Below are positions 1 to 7,459 of a DNA stretch of 39,712 bases, in pieces. A model generated the notes under the pieces. That model had not been told where the DNA came from and searched no databases. It worked only from the letters and a program-made list of their open reading frames with translations. This DNA is from Bryobacterales bacterium. Its GTDB lineage: Bacteria > Acidobacteriota > Terriglobia > Bryobacterales > Bryobacteraceae. A program made the translations under genes and the position numbers. The stretch is taken from contig JAFAQY010000061.1 in the NCBI GenBank assembly GCA_019261985.1, positions 1-39,712 of the forward strand, written 5' to 3'. Each line of letters starts with the position of its first letter. Within the stretch, counting starts at the first letter, position 1.

Positions 1-418
1 CGATTTCTGTGATCTCGCGAGTCAGATTTGCTCCGAATTTCCCGGACCCGCCGAGAAGCATTTCCAGGATCGGAAAAACCAGCGAGGGGTTGATCTCCAA
101 AACGGCATTTCCATCCACCGGCTTCATGCCCAACGTGACGATGCTGGTTGGAGACGGAAGGCAGCCGGCAAACTCCATGAACGAGAGCTGCTCAACGCTG
201 ACTAAATTCACCGCAACGTAAGCGCGCAGATAGGCCGAGAGACTGGACGCCAGGCTGCGTGCGAAGTTTTCGTGAAGCAAATGAATCGCCCGGAGTTGGT
301 CCTTGGCAATGCGATCCGGCCGCCGGAAGTCGTAGGCTTGAACTTTCTTAGAGGCGTCTTCTTCCCCAGCCTCGCGCGGCTTCTTGGCCGGATTTTCGAT
401 GTCAAACAGCGAGCTCAT
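1..418 (-). CDS. fliM: Flagellar motor switch protein FliM, N-terminal part (3' end outside window)
   Basis: About 139 residues are visible and the gene runs off the left edge. Residues 28-60 read YDFRRPDRIAKDQLRAIHLL followed by HENFAR, the hallmark entry to the FliM middle domain, and EINPSLVFPILEMLLGGSG is the next conserved FliM block. FliM forms the C-ring rotor switch with FliG and FliN and receives CheY-P. The ATG at 418 has an AAGG about four bases upstream. The first ~27 residues are charged and lack the LSQxEIDALL-type CheY-binding peptide that normally opens FliM. The frame stays open upstream, but its translation shows no such motif either. No flagellar neighbour lies on the visible side. 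Family call is firm; the start is less so. Confidence 0.9.
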   Translation of the reverse strand, partial: MSSLFDIENPAKKPREAGEEDASKKVQAYDFRRPDRIAKDQLRAIHLLHENFARSLASSLSAYLRAYVAVNLVSVEQLSFMEFAGCLPSPTSIVTLGMKPVDGNAVLEINPSLVFPILEMLLGGSGKFGANLTREITEI

Positions 419-1053
419 AATCCTTAATCGGCGGTTTGTCAGCAATCCTTCAGATCTCGATTCGCCCAGGAAAATATCTCGGAAAGAACGATCGGAAACA
501 TATTCGGCTGTCTTTGCGATCTTTGCGTCTTTGGGAGAGATTGAATCGTCGGCGCTACCGCGAACGCGCGTCGCTGTGCCCGGCGGGGTTCCCGCCAGCA
601 ATCGCGAACGCCACACAGTTTTGAACACGACCGGGAGGCAGTACTTGACGGGTAAGCAATAGCAGCCTCAGTTTCTACCCTACCCCATCCCATACGCTAA
701 GAAGCGATGCCCTCGATCACTGGCGTGTTGCCCCGCTCCCCCGCTTTCTTGGAATGAATGACACCTGTGAAAGTCTCCCAAGCGTGCGATGAACCCGAAC
801 TGGTGAACCGCGCCGCCTACTTGAGGGGCGTACATCGTATCCAAACGCGGCAAGGGTCGCCGCCATCGTGTCCATCGACGATTCCGCTCATGGAACGGCT
901 CACCGGCGAAGAACAGGACTGGGCACACCAACTAGCGCCCGGTTTGCTCTACAGCACCGGAAGCCCCCCGCCAGGGCCTATGTTTTGCTATCCTGACGGA
1001 ACCCAGCAGTCAGATAGAAGACTTAATAGAGGAATTCCAGGACGACGTCGAAG
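419..1053. other. Gene-poor stretch, no supportable gene
   Basis: About 635 bases between fliM and the remnant at 1054. Open frames exist on both strands (for example 758-1108 plus and 680-931 minus), but their translations are Arg/Pro-rich and match no family I know. One plus-strand frame at about 976-1090 ends in an acidic, protein-like run (DLIEEFQDDVEGVSADL) and then a stop, with stops close upstream. It may be the tail of a decayed gene. No repeat, hairpin cluster or RNA gene was seen. Confidence 0.4.
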
Positions 1054-1323
1054 GTGTGTCAGCAGATCTGCACGCGGCTGCGGACCGTTAAATGTTTTAA
1101 CAAAGTAACGCTTGTGCAAGATCGGGTATCAGCGGTGCTCGGCATCCTGGCGACGGCCGCGTTCGCGCAGGAGGCGAGTGGCCCCTTCGGTATTCATCGC
1201 GGTATGACCACAGAGGAAGTTCTGACTCAACTCCATCACTTCCAGCTTGCGGCTCAGGGTGACATGGTTTCGTTGCAGTTAGGGGGTGACATTATTTTGG
1301 AGCATCTTCAGATGCTGATTTAG
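1054..1323 (+). pseudogene. Possible remnant of a small secreted protein (N-terminal part)
   Basis: The translation contains VSAVLGILATAAFAQEASG, a typical signal-peptide end with an AxA cleavage site, followed by PFGIHRGMTTEEVLTQL, which resembles the start of small secreted proteins in this bacterial group. The similarity fades after about 35 residues and the frame stops at 1323. The residues before the signal peptide (MCQQICTRLRTVKCFNK) do not look like a natural N-terminus and there is no clear ribosome binding site. I read it as a truncated or decayed gene. A short genuine secreted peptide is the alternative. Confidence 0.3.
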
Positions 1324-1383
1324 GACTTGACTCCTGTGCTCCAGGTGTTTAGTCTGGAATGCAGTCTAAGGAGATTGAGGCTC

Positions 1384-2391
1384 ATGCATTTGATCCACCC
1401 CGCAAAGTACCTCGGGCTTGTTTTGTTGGCCGTCCCGCTGGCGGCAAGCACCGTTCGGATCATCCAGACCAACAGCGCCGGCGACGATGTATCGGTCATT
1501 GATCCGGTGACCAATAAGGTCGTCGGGACGATTAAAGGAATCGAAGTCAATCACGGCGCGGCGGCGGCGCCGGATGGCAGCCGCTTCTACATCAGCAACG
1601 AAGACAGAAGCACACTCGATGTGGTGGATGCGAAGACTCTGCAGGTCACCAAAAGCATCAAGCTGACGGGTCACCCCAACAATATCTCGATCTCGAAGGA
1701 TGGCAAGCGCGTGTACGTGGGCATCGCTGTCGCCCCAGGGGCGGTGGATGTTGTGGATACGACCTCGCTCGAAAGGGTGAAAAGCATTTCTGTTAAGGGA
1801 GCCGTGCACAACACCTACGTTACTCCCGACGGTAAGTACGTCGTGAGCGGGTCCATACCTTCGAAAGTGATCACGGTGATCGATCAAAAGACCGAAACGC
1901 CCGCATGGTCGCTCACGATGGACCTCGGCATCCGGCCCATGGCGTTTGCCGCGAACCCGGACGGAAGCACGAAGTGGATCTTCGTCCAGCTTTCCAATTT
2001 CAACGGCTTCGCCGTGGTCGATTTCGCGACCCAGAAAGAGATCAACCGGATCAAGCTGCCCGATCTTCCTCCCGGAAAGAAGCCGTTCATGGAAGGCGGG
2101 AATGAATCCCATGGTATGGCGGTAACTTCAGACGGAAAAACACTGGTCGTCAACAGCCGCCTGAACAGCTCAATCTATACGTATTCCATCCCAGAGTTGA
2201 AGCTGCTCGGGCAAGTCGAAGTCGGAAAGAGCCCCGATTGGGTGACCCTTACGCCGGATGGCAAGCGAGCCTACGTAGCGAATGCGGCATCGAACTCGGT
2301 TTCCGTTGTGGACCTCGGCGCCATGAAAGAGATCACGCGGATTCCGGTAGGCGAAGTTCCCAAGCGGAATATCACCGCTGTGCTGCCCTAG
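1384..2391 (+). CDS. Secreted YVTN-family beta-propeller protein
   Basis: 335 residues. An AAGGAG at about 1368-1373 lies ten bases before the ATG at 1384, so this start is preferred to the upstream open frame. A signal peptide (LGLVLLAVPLAAS) is followed by repeated blades of the YVTN/NHL type: VSVIDPVTNKVVGTIKG, LDVVDAKTLQVTKSIKLTG, VDVVDTTSLERVKSISVKG, and near the end KRAYVANAASNSVSVVDLG. These blades form a six- or seven-bladed propeller outside the cytoplasm. Such proteins are common in Acidobacteriota and usually lack a defined enzymatic role; binding or scaffolding is the usual guess. It stands alone, with no operon partner. Family call is strong, function unknown. Confidence 0.85.
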   Translation: MHLIHPAKYLGLVLLAVPLAASTVRIIQTNSAGDDVSVIDPVTNKVVGTIKGIEVNHGAAAAPDGSRFYISNEDRSTLDVVDAKTLQVTKSIKLTGHPNNISISKDGKRVYVGIAVAPGAVDVVDTTSLERVKSISVKGAVHNTYVTPDGKYVVSGSIPSKVITVIDQKTETPAWSLTMDLGIRPMAFAANPDGSTKWIFVQLSNFNGFAVVDFATQKEINRIKLPDLPPGKKPFMEGGNESHGMAVTSDGKTLVVNSRLNSSIYTYSIPELKLLGQVEVGKSPDWVTLTPDGKRAYVANAASNSVSVVDLGAMKEITRIPVGEVPKRNITAVLP

Positions 2392-2410
2392 TACCTGAAG
2401 TACAGCCCGC

Positions 2411-2461
2411 TGTGGGGGCAGGCTTAGCCGGGCTTAAGCCTGCGGCGGCGTTTAGCCCGCC
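2411..2461. repeat. Intergenic palindromic repeat, copy 1
   Basis: Short copy of the repeat family found throughout the window. It begins with a GTGGGGGCAGG-like edge, then CAGGCTTA and TAAGCCTG form an 8-bp inverted pair, followed by a GGCGG..CCGCC module. It lies between the YVTN gene and the acyltransferase and could act as a transcription end hairpin. The rest of the 290-base gap holds no gene. Confidence 0.6.
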
Positions 2462-2681
2462 TTTTGCAATCCTTGAAAGCCGCCTCGAAAAGTTTCAACC
2501 GGCAACACTTCTTCATCTCCAGTTCCGTTCACCATTAGCGGCTGAGGTCACCGGTTTCCAGCCGGTTCATAGGGTGTACAATCCACAAAAGCATATTTGG
2601 CCTGGTTCTCTGTCCGAGCTGACATTAGGTGTCGTCGAGCCGACTCAATAAGCCGCCAGTGGCGGATGTTGATTGGAAACC

Positions 2682-3833
2682 ATGGTACAGTCGTCAAAAT
2701 GGATTCCGCCACTGGATGGCCTTCGGGGGGCCGCCATCCTGATGGTCATTTGTTTCCATTACAGAACAACTCTCGGCCGCACCGGCGGAGTGACGCATGT
2801 TTTTCGAGGCTTTTGTGAAATCGGGTGGACCGGCGTAGACCTATTCTTCGTTTTATCCGGATTTCTGATCACAGGGATTTTACTGGATTCCCGCGGGGCC
2901 AAAAACTATTTTTCTGCTTTTTATATGCGGCGAGTTCTGCGGATCTTTCCCCTTTACTATCTGAGCTTGGCAGTCGTGTTTGGGCTCGCTATCCCGCTCC
3001 TGACGCCGGATCGCGCCGTGCCCGCCATAAAGACCCAACTTCCCTATTTCATGTACGTGCAAAATTGGGATGGCTTCTTTCACCGCGCGCAATATCAGAG
3101 CTTTCTGAGCCACTACTGGTCCCTCGCCGTCGAGGAGCAGTTCTACTTGGCATGGCCCGTGATTGTCTACACATTCGATCGCAGAAAGCTGATGCAGATA
3201 ATTTCTGGCGCCTTCGTTGCCGCCATTGGGATACGACTGATCTTGGTATTGGCCGGCGTGAACCCGGAGCTCATCTATCGAAATACCTTCGCGAGAATGG
3301 ACGCCCTCTTCGCCGGAGCCGCCTGCGCATGTGCGTTGAGGGAGCCGCGGGTAACGGAATTGCTGGATCGCTATTTTAACCGCCTTTGGATAACCGCGCT
3401 GGTCGTTTTGGCCCTCCTCCGAATCTATGCCGGCACATCCAGCAACACGAGCACAAGCATGCAAACCTTCGGGTATTCGTTTATTGCGCTTTCCTACGCA
3501 GGTCTTGTCGTGACGGTCGTTTCTTCCGTGCAGCGCCATAGTTTACTCCGGGAGATATTCGCCAGCGTGCCGCTGACCACCCTAGGAAGGTACAGCTATG
3601 GAGCTTATGTATGGCACCTCCTGGTGGCTAGGCTGCTTCAGACCGGCGTTTACTCGCACTTCCCTGCCTTGGTTTCGCCGGTCCGCATCCCGATGGGTAT
3701 TCTGGCGACGCTGATTCTCAGCATCGCCAGCTACCGCCTGGTGGAAAGCCCTTTCTTAGGATTGAAGACATACTTTGTGCCTCGGGTTGAACGCGCTATG
3801 GATTCACCTGCGCCGGATACCGTACGACGGTAA
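2682..3833 (+). CDS. Acyltransferase 3 family membrane protein (OafA/YrhL type)
   Basis: 383 residues. It opens with WIPPLDGLRGAAILMVICFH, the signature of acyltransferase family 3, including the conserved Arg and the catalytic-type His in the first membrane helix. GVDLFFVLSGFLITGILL and SHYWSLAVEEQFYLAWP are further family blocks. About ten hydrophobic segments follow. Such proteins O-acylate cell-surface polysaccharides or lipids, taking acyl groups from the cytoplasm. The ATG at 2682 is chosen; a TTG three codons upstream is also possible. The gene converges on, and overlaps by 38 bases, the secreted-protein gene on the other strand. No polysaccharide cluster is nearby, so the acceptor cannot be inferred. 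Confidence 0.9.
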   Translation: MVQSSKWIPPLDGLRGAAILMVICFHYRTTLGRTGGVTHVFRGFCEIGWTGVDLFFVLSGFLITGILLDSRGAKNYFSAFYMRRVLRIFPLYYLSLAVVFGLAIPLLTPDRAVPAIKTQLPYFMYVQNWDGFFHRAQYQSFLSHYWSLAVEEQFYLAWPVIVYTFDRRKLMQIISGAFVAAIGIRLILVLAGVNPELIYRNTFARMDALFAGAACACALREPRVTELLDRYFNRLWITALVVLALLRIYAGTSSNTSTSMQTFGYSFIALSYAGLVVTVVSSVQRHSLLREIFASVPLTTLGRYSYGAYVWHLLVARLLQTGVYSHFPALVSPVRIPMGILATLILSIASYRLVESPFLGLKTYFVPRVERAMDSPAPDTVRR

Positions 3834-5100
3834 AGTTATTCAAAACCACGGTATCCGTTCCTGTCGCCGCCAGTTTACCGAGGAGATTCAGCGTCAGCGC
3901 TTGTGTTGTATTCTCACTCGCAACGCCGGCGCCCGTCTGAAACGCCAGCGAACCGCCCCAGCTTTGAAGGTCCCACTGTTGCGCGGTGGAGTTTAGCGCG
4001 AAGCCGATTTTCCCAACCAGGGCGGTCTCGGAGGAGGTGGCGCTTCGTGAGAACACGGTGGTGCCGCCTACGTGAATCTCTCCGGTGAACCCGTTGGCAA
4101 TTCCATTGTGGGCGTACTGGAATTGAAGCTCCAACCGGTCGCCTACCCCAAGCAATCCAGCGGGCAGGGTGCAAGTACCCAGGCTTGTCAGGCTTGTGGA
4201 AGCTGTCGAGGAACCTGTGGTGCTGCAAACCACCTGGGCCCCCGTTAACGAACCCAACGGATTGGCCGGATTCGCGTAGCGGTAGCTCGCCAACACCAAA
4301 TCGCCAGGCTGCGGCAGCGAGCCGACGAAGAACATAATTGTGTTCCCGGAGAGTTGATAATCGCTACCCGCCTCCATCAGCAGGCCGTTCAAAAACAGCT
4401 CCAGGCTTGCGGCCGGCGACGGGGCGTACATCAGGGTGAATGTGGTGTTCACGCCATTAACAGTTCCGGAAGGTATTTCCGCATCGGAATAGCTCGGAAT
4501 CAGTCCTCCTCCTGAACCGCACGGGCCCGAGCTTCCGTCCACGCGCACGCAATCGCTTAAGTTCCCCACGGCGGCGTCGATCTGGCCGGCATCGTTGATC
4601 ACGGCCGTACGGCCGATCGCATAGCCGGCGCCCTCCATGGCGCGAATTGACAATTCGTTCTGGAGTCCGATTACGTCGGAGATCTGGATTGCGCTCGTAA
4701 CGGGCTGCGGCCCGACGACAGTGCCTGTAGAAACCCGGACGTCTTTAACGCGCAAAGGCAAACTGCTCGGCGGCACGGACCAAATTTCCGTAAATTCGTT
4801 GACGCCGTTGTTGCTGTATGTGATGTTGTATTGTGCGCCGGCTGATGCAGTTGTCGTGGGGACCAGTTGCACTTTCAGCGCGCCGTTCACGACCGGCAGC
4901 GTGAGATTCGCGGTCGCGATGTTTGAACCATTGCCGGCCTGAAAGCTGTTCCAGGCGATGAAGAGCGTCCCGTCGAAGCGCGTTCCGTCGGCGCGATACA
5001 GAATATCTTGAATCGTTGTCAGGGCCGGCTGCCCCAGCGTGATCGATGGCGCGACTGCCGCCACAAGCGCCAAGGGCGCGAAACGTTTGAAACTGAGCAT
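3796..5100 (-). CDS. Secreted protein of unknown function, beta-rich
   Basis: 434 residues with a clear signal peptide (FAPLALVAAVAPSITLGQ) and an ATG at 5100. The mature protein is rich in Ser, Thr, Gly, Val and Asn and seems to be all-beta. Residues ~30-110 form one domain beginning LTTIQDILYRADGTRFDG. A second block around residues 210-275 (GTVNGVNTTFTLMYAPSPAA, LELFLNGLLMEAGSDYQL) resembles beta modules seen in phage-like tail or surface-fibre proteins. A third C-terminal region looks like a lectin-type sandwich. I do not recognise a named family. The 3' end overlaps the acyltransferase gene tail to tail. A cell-surface or extracellular structural role is inferred from composition only. 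Confidence 0.75.
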   Translation of the reverse strand: MLSFKRFAPLALVAAVAPSITLGQPALTTIQDILYRADGTRFDGTLFIAWNSFQAGNGSNIATANLTLPVVNGALKVQLVPTTTASAGAQYNITYSNNGVNEFTEIWSVPPSSLPLRVKDVRVSTGTVVGPQPVTSAIQISDVIGLQNELSIRAMEGAGYAIGRTAVINDAGQIDAAVGNLSDCVRVDGSSGPCGSGGGLIPSYSDAEIPSGTVNGVNTTFTLMYAPSPAASLELFLNGLLMEAGSDYQLSGNTIMFFVGSLPQPGDLVLASYRYANPANPLGSLTGAQVVCSTTGSSTASTSLTSLGTCTLPAGLLGVGDRLELQFQYAHNGIANGFTGEIHVGGTTVFSRSATSSETALVGKIGFALNSTAQQWDLQSWGGSLAFQTGAGVASENTTQALTLNLLGKLAATGTDTVVLNNFTVVRYPAQVNP

Positions 5101-5214
5101 CCGCTTGCCTCCAAGCGGCCTCAGTCTATGGGCCGATTTGCGTTTTTCTGTGCCCGTTATTTTCTTATGTACTGGAACACACGGCAGATATTCCCGCGTG
5201 GGCAGGGTTATGAG

Positions 5215-5853
5215 TCATGTCTCTTTGAGCACTTCAGCGATATCTTTCTCAGGAATCGCGCCTTCTTTGATCACTCGCCAGTAGGGTTCCGTCACATCCA
5301 CTGTTGTGGCGCCAAGTCCCGTAACGAGACCGCCATCAAGGATCAGATCGACCCGGCCGTCCATCGTTCCGAAAACCTCGATGCCGCTTGCGAGCGTCGG
5401 CTGTCCCGAAAAGTTCGCGCTGGTAGCCACTAAGGGTTGGTTGAGCCGTTCGAGGAGCGCAGTCGCAACCTTGCATTGCGCCTGCCGTATGGCGAGCCGC
5501 CCCGTATTCCCCGTTACCTTCAAAGGCACTTTGGAGGAAGCCGGAACGATGATCGTCAGCGGTCCAGGCCAGAAGTGCCGCGCCAGCATATAGAACCGGG
5601 TGGAGACTTCTTTGACGAGTTCTTCCGCCATGATAACGTCGCTTACCAGAAGCGGCAGTGCGCGCTCGGCGCTGCGCCCCTTGGCAATAAAGATGTTGCC
5701 AACGGCATGCAGGTTCAGCGGGTCGCATACCAAAGCGTAGAGCGCGTCCGTCGGAATGGCGACCACGCCGCCCCGGCGGATTACCGCCGCCGCCCTTTCG
5801 ATCGCGCGCATGCCCGGAGCTTCGCAATCGATCTCAATCAGGTCCGTCGCCAC
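5215..5853 (-). CDS. Sua5/YciO/YrdC family protein (threonylcarbamoyl-AMP synthase type)
   Basis: 212 residues with a GTG start at 5853. Family blocks are present: VVAIPTDALYALVCDP (usually PTDTVYGLGCDP), KGRSAERALPLLVS (the Lys-x-Arg substrate loop), FWPGPLTIIV, LAIRQ and SANFSGQ. TsaC/Sua5 proteins make threonylcarbamoyl-AMP from Thr, bicarbonate and ATP for the t6A37 modification of tRNAs reading ANN codons. The nucleotide loop deviates from consensus (ALYALVC in place of TVYGLGC), so either a divergent TsaC or a YciO-like paralogue is possible. It is a single-domain protein without the C-terminal Sua5 extension, and no related genes are adjacent. Confidence 0.85.
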   Translation of the reverse strand: MATDLIEIDCEAPGMRAIERAAAVIRRGGVVAIPTDALYALVCDPLNLHAVGNIFIAKGRSAERALPLLVSDVIMAEELVKEVSTRFYMLARHFWPGPLTIIVPASSKVPLKVTGNTGRLAIRQAQCKVATALLERLNQPLVATSANFSGQPTLASGIEVFGTMDGRVDLILDGGLVTGLGATTVDVTEPYWRVIKEGAIPEKDIAEVLKET

Positions 5854-6019
5854 TCAGTTTAGTGTAGCGGGTGGACTTTATCGCAGCAATATTCCCCGAA
5901 ACACTTTCGTATTCGTGCGTGCGCAGGGCCCGTCCTTACGGGCAGGGCCGGGTTATAGGGCGGGTTTCCGCGAAAGGTGGGCCGGTTGGCAGTATCTTTT
6001 AGAAAAGGATTCTGTTTAG

Positions 6020-6409
6020 ATGCTGAAAATGCAGTTTCTTAGCGCGTTTGCGGCGGCCATGCTGAGTTTGGCGGGGTGCGGCCGGAGTGGCGCATCCCGA
6101 ACGTCTGGCGCACCCACTTTTAATACCGATTACCAGGCAGTTCTTCTGGATACCGGCCTTGTCTACTACGGAAGGATCACCGGATTGGATACCGATTATC
6201 CTGTCCTGCATGACGTTTATTATGTCCAGCAGACAACTGACGCCACGACAAAGCAGGTGAGTAATATTTTGATCCGCCGGGGAAACGAGTGGCATAGTCC
6301 CGAAATGACGGTGCTGAATGCCCGGCACATCGTCCTCGTGGAACCGGTGGGGCCGAATTCCAAAGTCGCGCAGCTTATCGCAGCAGACCAGAAAAAGAAC
6401 TCGAAGTAA
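6020..6409 (+). CDS. Small lipoprotein of unknown function
   Basis: 129 residues. AAAMLSLAGC at residues 11-20 is a lipobox, so the protein is probably anchored by a lipidated Cys on the outer face of a membrane. The mature part has no motif I recognise; it includes LLDTGLVYYGRITGLDTDYP and ends in a Lys-rich tail. AAAAGGA lies about 11 bases before the ATG. It is followed 36 bases later by the NIPSNAP gene on the same strand, so the two may be co-transcribed. Function unknown. Confidence 0.8.
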   Translation: MLKMQFLSAFAAAMLSLAGCGRSGASRTSGAPTFNTDYQAVLLDTGLVYYGRITGLDTDYPVLHDVYYVQQTTDATTKQVSNILIRRGNEWHSPEMTVLNARHIVLVEPVGPNSKVAQLIAADQKKNSK

Positions 6410-6445
6410 AGAAGCGTCCGCGCTTCAAGTGATACGCTATGGGGC

Positions 6446-6838
6446 ATGATTCGACGACTCCTGCTCCTGGCTTTGCTTGTCACCGGCTTTGCTTATGCGG
6501 ACGGGCGCGTGTTTGAACTGCGCGTCTACACCGCTAACGAGGGCAAACTTGAGGCTCTGAAAGCGCGCTTCCGCGACCACACGACCGCGATTTTTAAGAA
6601 GCACCACATGGAAGTGATCGGCTACTGGACGCCCGAGCCCAGCGATCCGAAATCCAAGGACACTTTCATTTACATCCTTGCTCACCCGAGCCGCGAGGCC
6701 GCGGAGAAGAACTGGAAGGAATTTCAAGTCGATCCCGAGTGGACCAAGGTGAAAACGGAGAGCGAAAAAGAGGGCGCGCTGGCAAAGAAGGTGGACTCGA
6801 CCTTCATGGACGCCACTAACTTTTCACCGATGAAGTAG
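6446..6838 (+). CDS. Exported NIPSNAP-family protein
   Basis: 130 residues. A signal peptide (LLLLALLVTGFAYA) precedes a single NIPSNAP (ferredoxin-like dimeric alpha-beta barrel) domain: VFELRVYTANEGKLEALKAR, then the HTTAIFKKHHMEVIGYW block and EAAEKNWKEFQVDPEWTKV. NIPSNAP proteins are widespread and their biochemical role is unsettled. The export signal is a frequent feature of the acidobacterial members. It follows the small lipoprotein gene in the same direction. A hairpin at 6853-6869 just downstream may end the transcript. Confidence 0.88.
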   Translation: MIRRLLLLALLVTGFAYADGRVFELRVYTANEGKLEALKARFRDHTTAIFKKHHMEVIGYWTPEPSDPKSKDTFIYILAHPSREAAEKNWKEFQVDPEWTKVKTESEKEGALAKKVDSTFMDATNFSPMK

Positions 6839-6852
6839 CCTTTGCAGAGTAG

Positions 6853-6869
6853 GCGGCCATTTTGGCCGC
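6853..6869. terminator. Hairpin after the NIPSNAP gene
   Basis: GCGGCCA-TTT-TGGCCGC is a perfect 7-bp inverted repeat 15 bases after the stop codon. No T-run follows, so it is a possible but not classical intrinsic terminator. It may instead be one palindromic module of the repeats seen elsewhere in the window. Confidence 0.4.
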
Positions 6870-7006
6870 AGACGCACTTTGCAATGGGTCCACCCGATCA
6901 ACGCCCGCATATTGACAGGCTTTAGGGTGTCCGATTCGCGCTCTGTAGCGCAACAGGCCCGCGGCAAAGATGGCCGTCTTTCCCCCGGGAACACTTAAAA
7001 ATTTAG

Positions 7007-7035
7007 TTGACAACGACCTGCACGGGCCGTACACT
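7007..7035 (+). promoter_or_regulatory. Promoter and probable BlaI operator of the BlaI-BlaR1 pair
   Basis: TTGACA at 7007-7012, a 17-base spacer, then TACACT at 7030-7035 make a good housekeeping promoter about 40 bases before the BlaI start. A dyad at 7019-7033 (TGCACGG-G-CCGTACA, six of seven pairs) covers the end of the spacer and the start of the -10 box. A BlaI-type repressor bound there would block RNA polymerase. The promoter is read from the sequence; the operator role is inferred. Confidence 0.6.
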
Positions 7036-7072
7036 CGAATTGGCTCTTAATTCCTTAGGTGACAAATCCGAC

Positions 7073-7459
7073 ATGCCCCGAAAGAGATCCTCTGGCTTAA
7101 CGGAAGCCGAACTTCGGCTAATGAACGTGCTCTGGGAAAAGGGCCGCGCCACCGTCGCCGAGGTCGCGGAAGCGCTGCCGAAGGAACCAGGCCTTGCCTA
7201 TAACACGGTCCTGACTATCATGCGGATTCTGGAAGACAAGGGCTATCTGAAGCATACAAAGCCGAAGGACGGCCGCGCATTCGTTTATCGCCCGGCAGTC
7301 AGCCAGGAGCAGGCGAGCCGCAGCGCCGTGCGGCACTTGCTCAGCCGGTTCTTCGGAAACTCAGCCGAGGCGTTGGTCCTCAACATTCTGGACGATAAAA
7401 AGCTCAGTGAAGAAGAGCGGCAGCGAATCCGGAACCTCCTGGAGGAGCAGCACCCATGA
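7073..7459 (+). CDS. BlaI/MecI/CopY-family transcriptional repressor
   Basis: 128 residues. The winged-helix domain covers residues ~8-80: LTEAELRLMNVLWEKGRATV, then LAYNTVLTIMRILEDKGYLK (recognition helix) and DGRAFVYRPAVS. The C-terminal helices (SAVRHLLSRFFGNSAEALVL) match the BlaI dimerisation part. The ATG at 7073 is used because homology begins there. The stop overlaps the next start in ATGA, so the repressor and the M56 protein are translationally coupled. In the BlaR1-BlaI scheme, the membrane peptidase senses a signal and triggers repressor cleavage. In Acidobacteriota such pairs are numerous and mostly not linked to beta-lactamases, and no beta-lactamase gene is seen here. Confidence 0.93.
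   Translation: MPRKRSSGLTEAELRLMNVLWEKGRATVAEVAEALPKEPGLAYNTVLTIMRILEDKGYLKHTKPKDGRAFVYRPAVSQEQASRSAVRHLLSRFFGNSAEALVLNILDDKKLSEEERQRIRNLLEEQHP

Noticed and set aside
1366-2112. Long minus-strand frame (248 residues) opposite the YVTN gene
   Set aside because: Arg/His/Asp-rich shadow of the plus-strand gene; no motif, no binding site, and the plus strand has a signal peptide and clear repeats.
2880-3539. Minus-strand frame of 219 residues inside the acyltransferase gene
   Set aside because: Shadow frame of a recognised membrane protein; composition not protein-like.
6839-7006. Small RNA or gene in the gap before the BlaI gene
   Set aside because: Only short hairpins were found; no open frame with a binding site and no conserved RNA pattern that I recognise.
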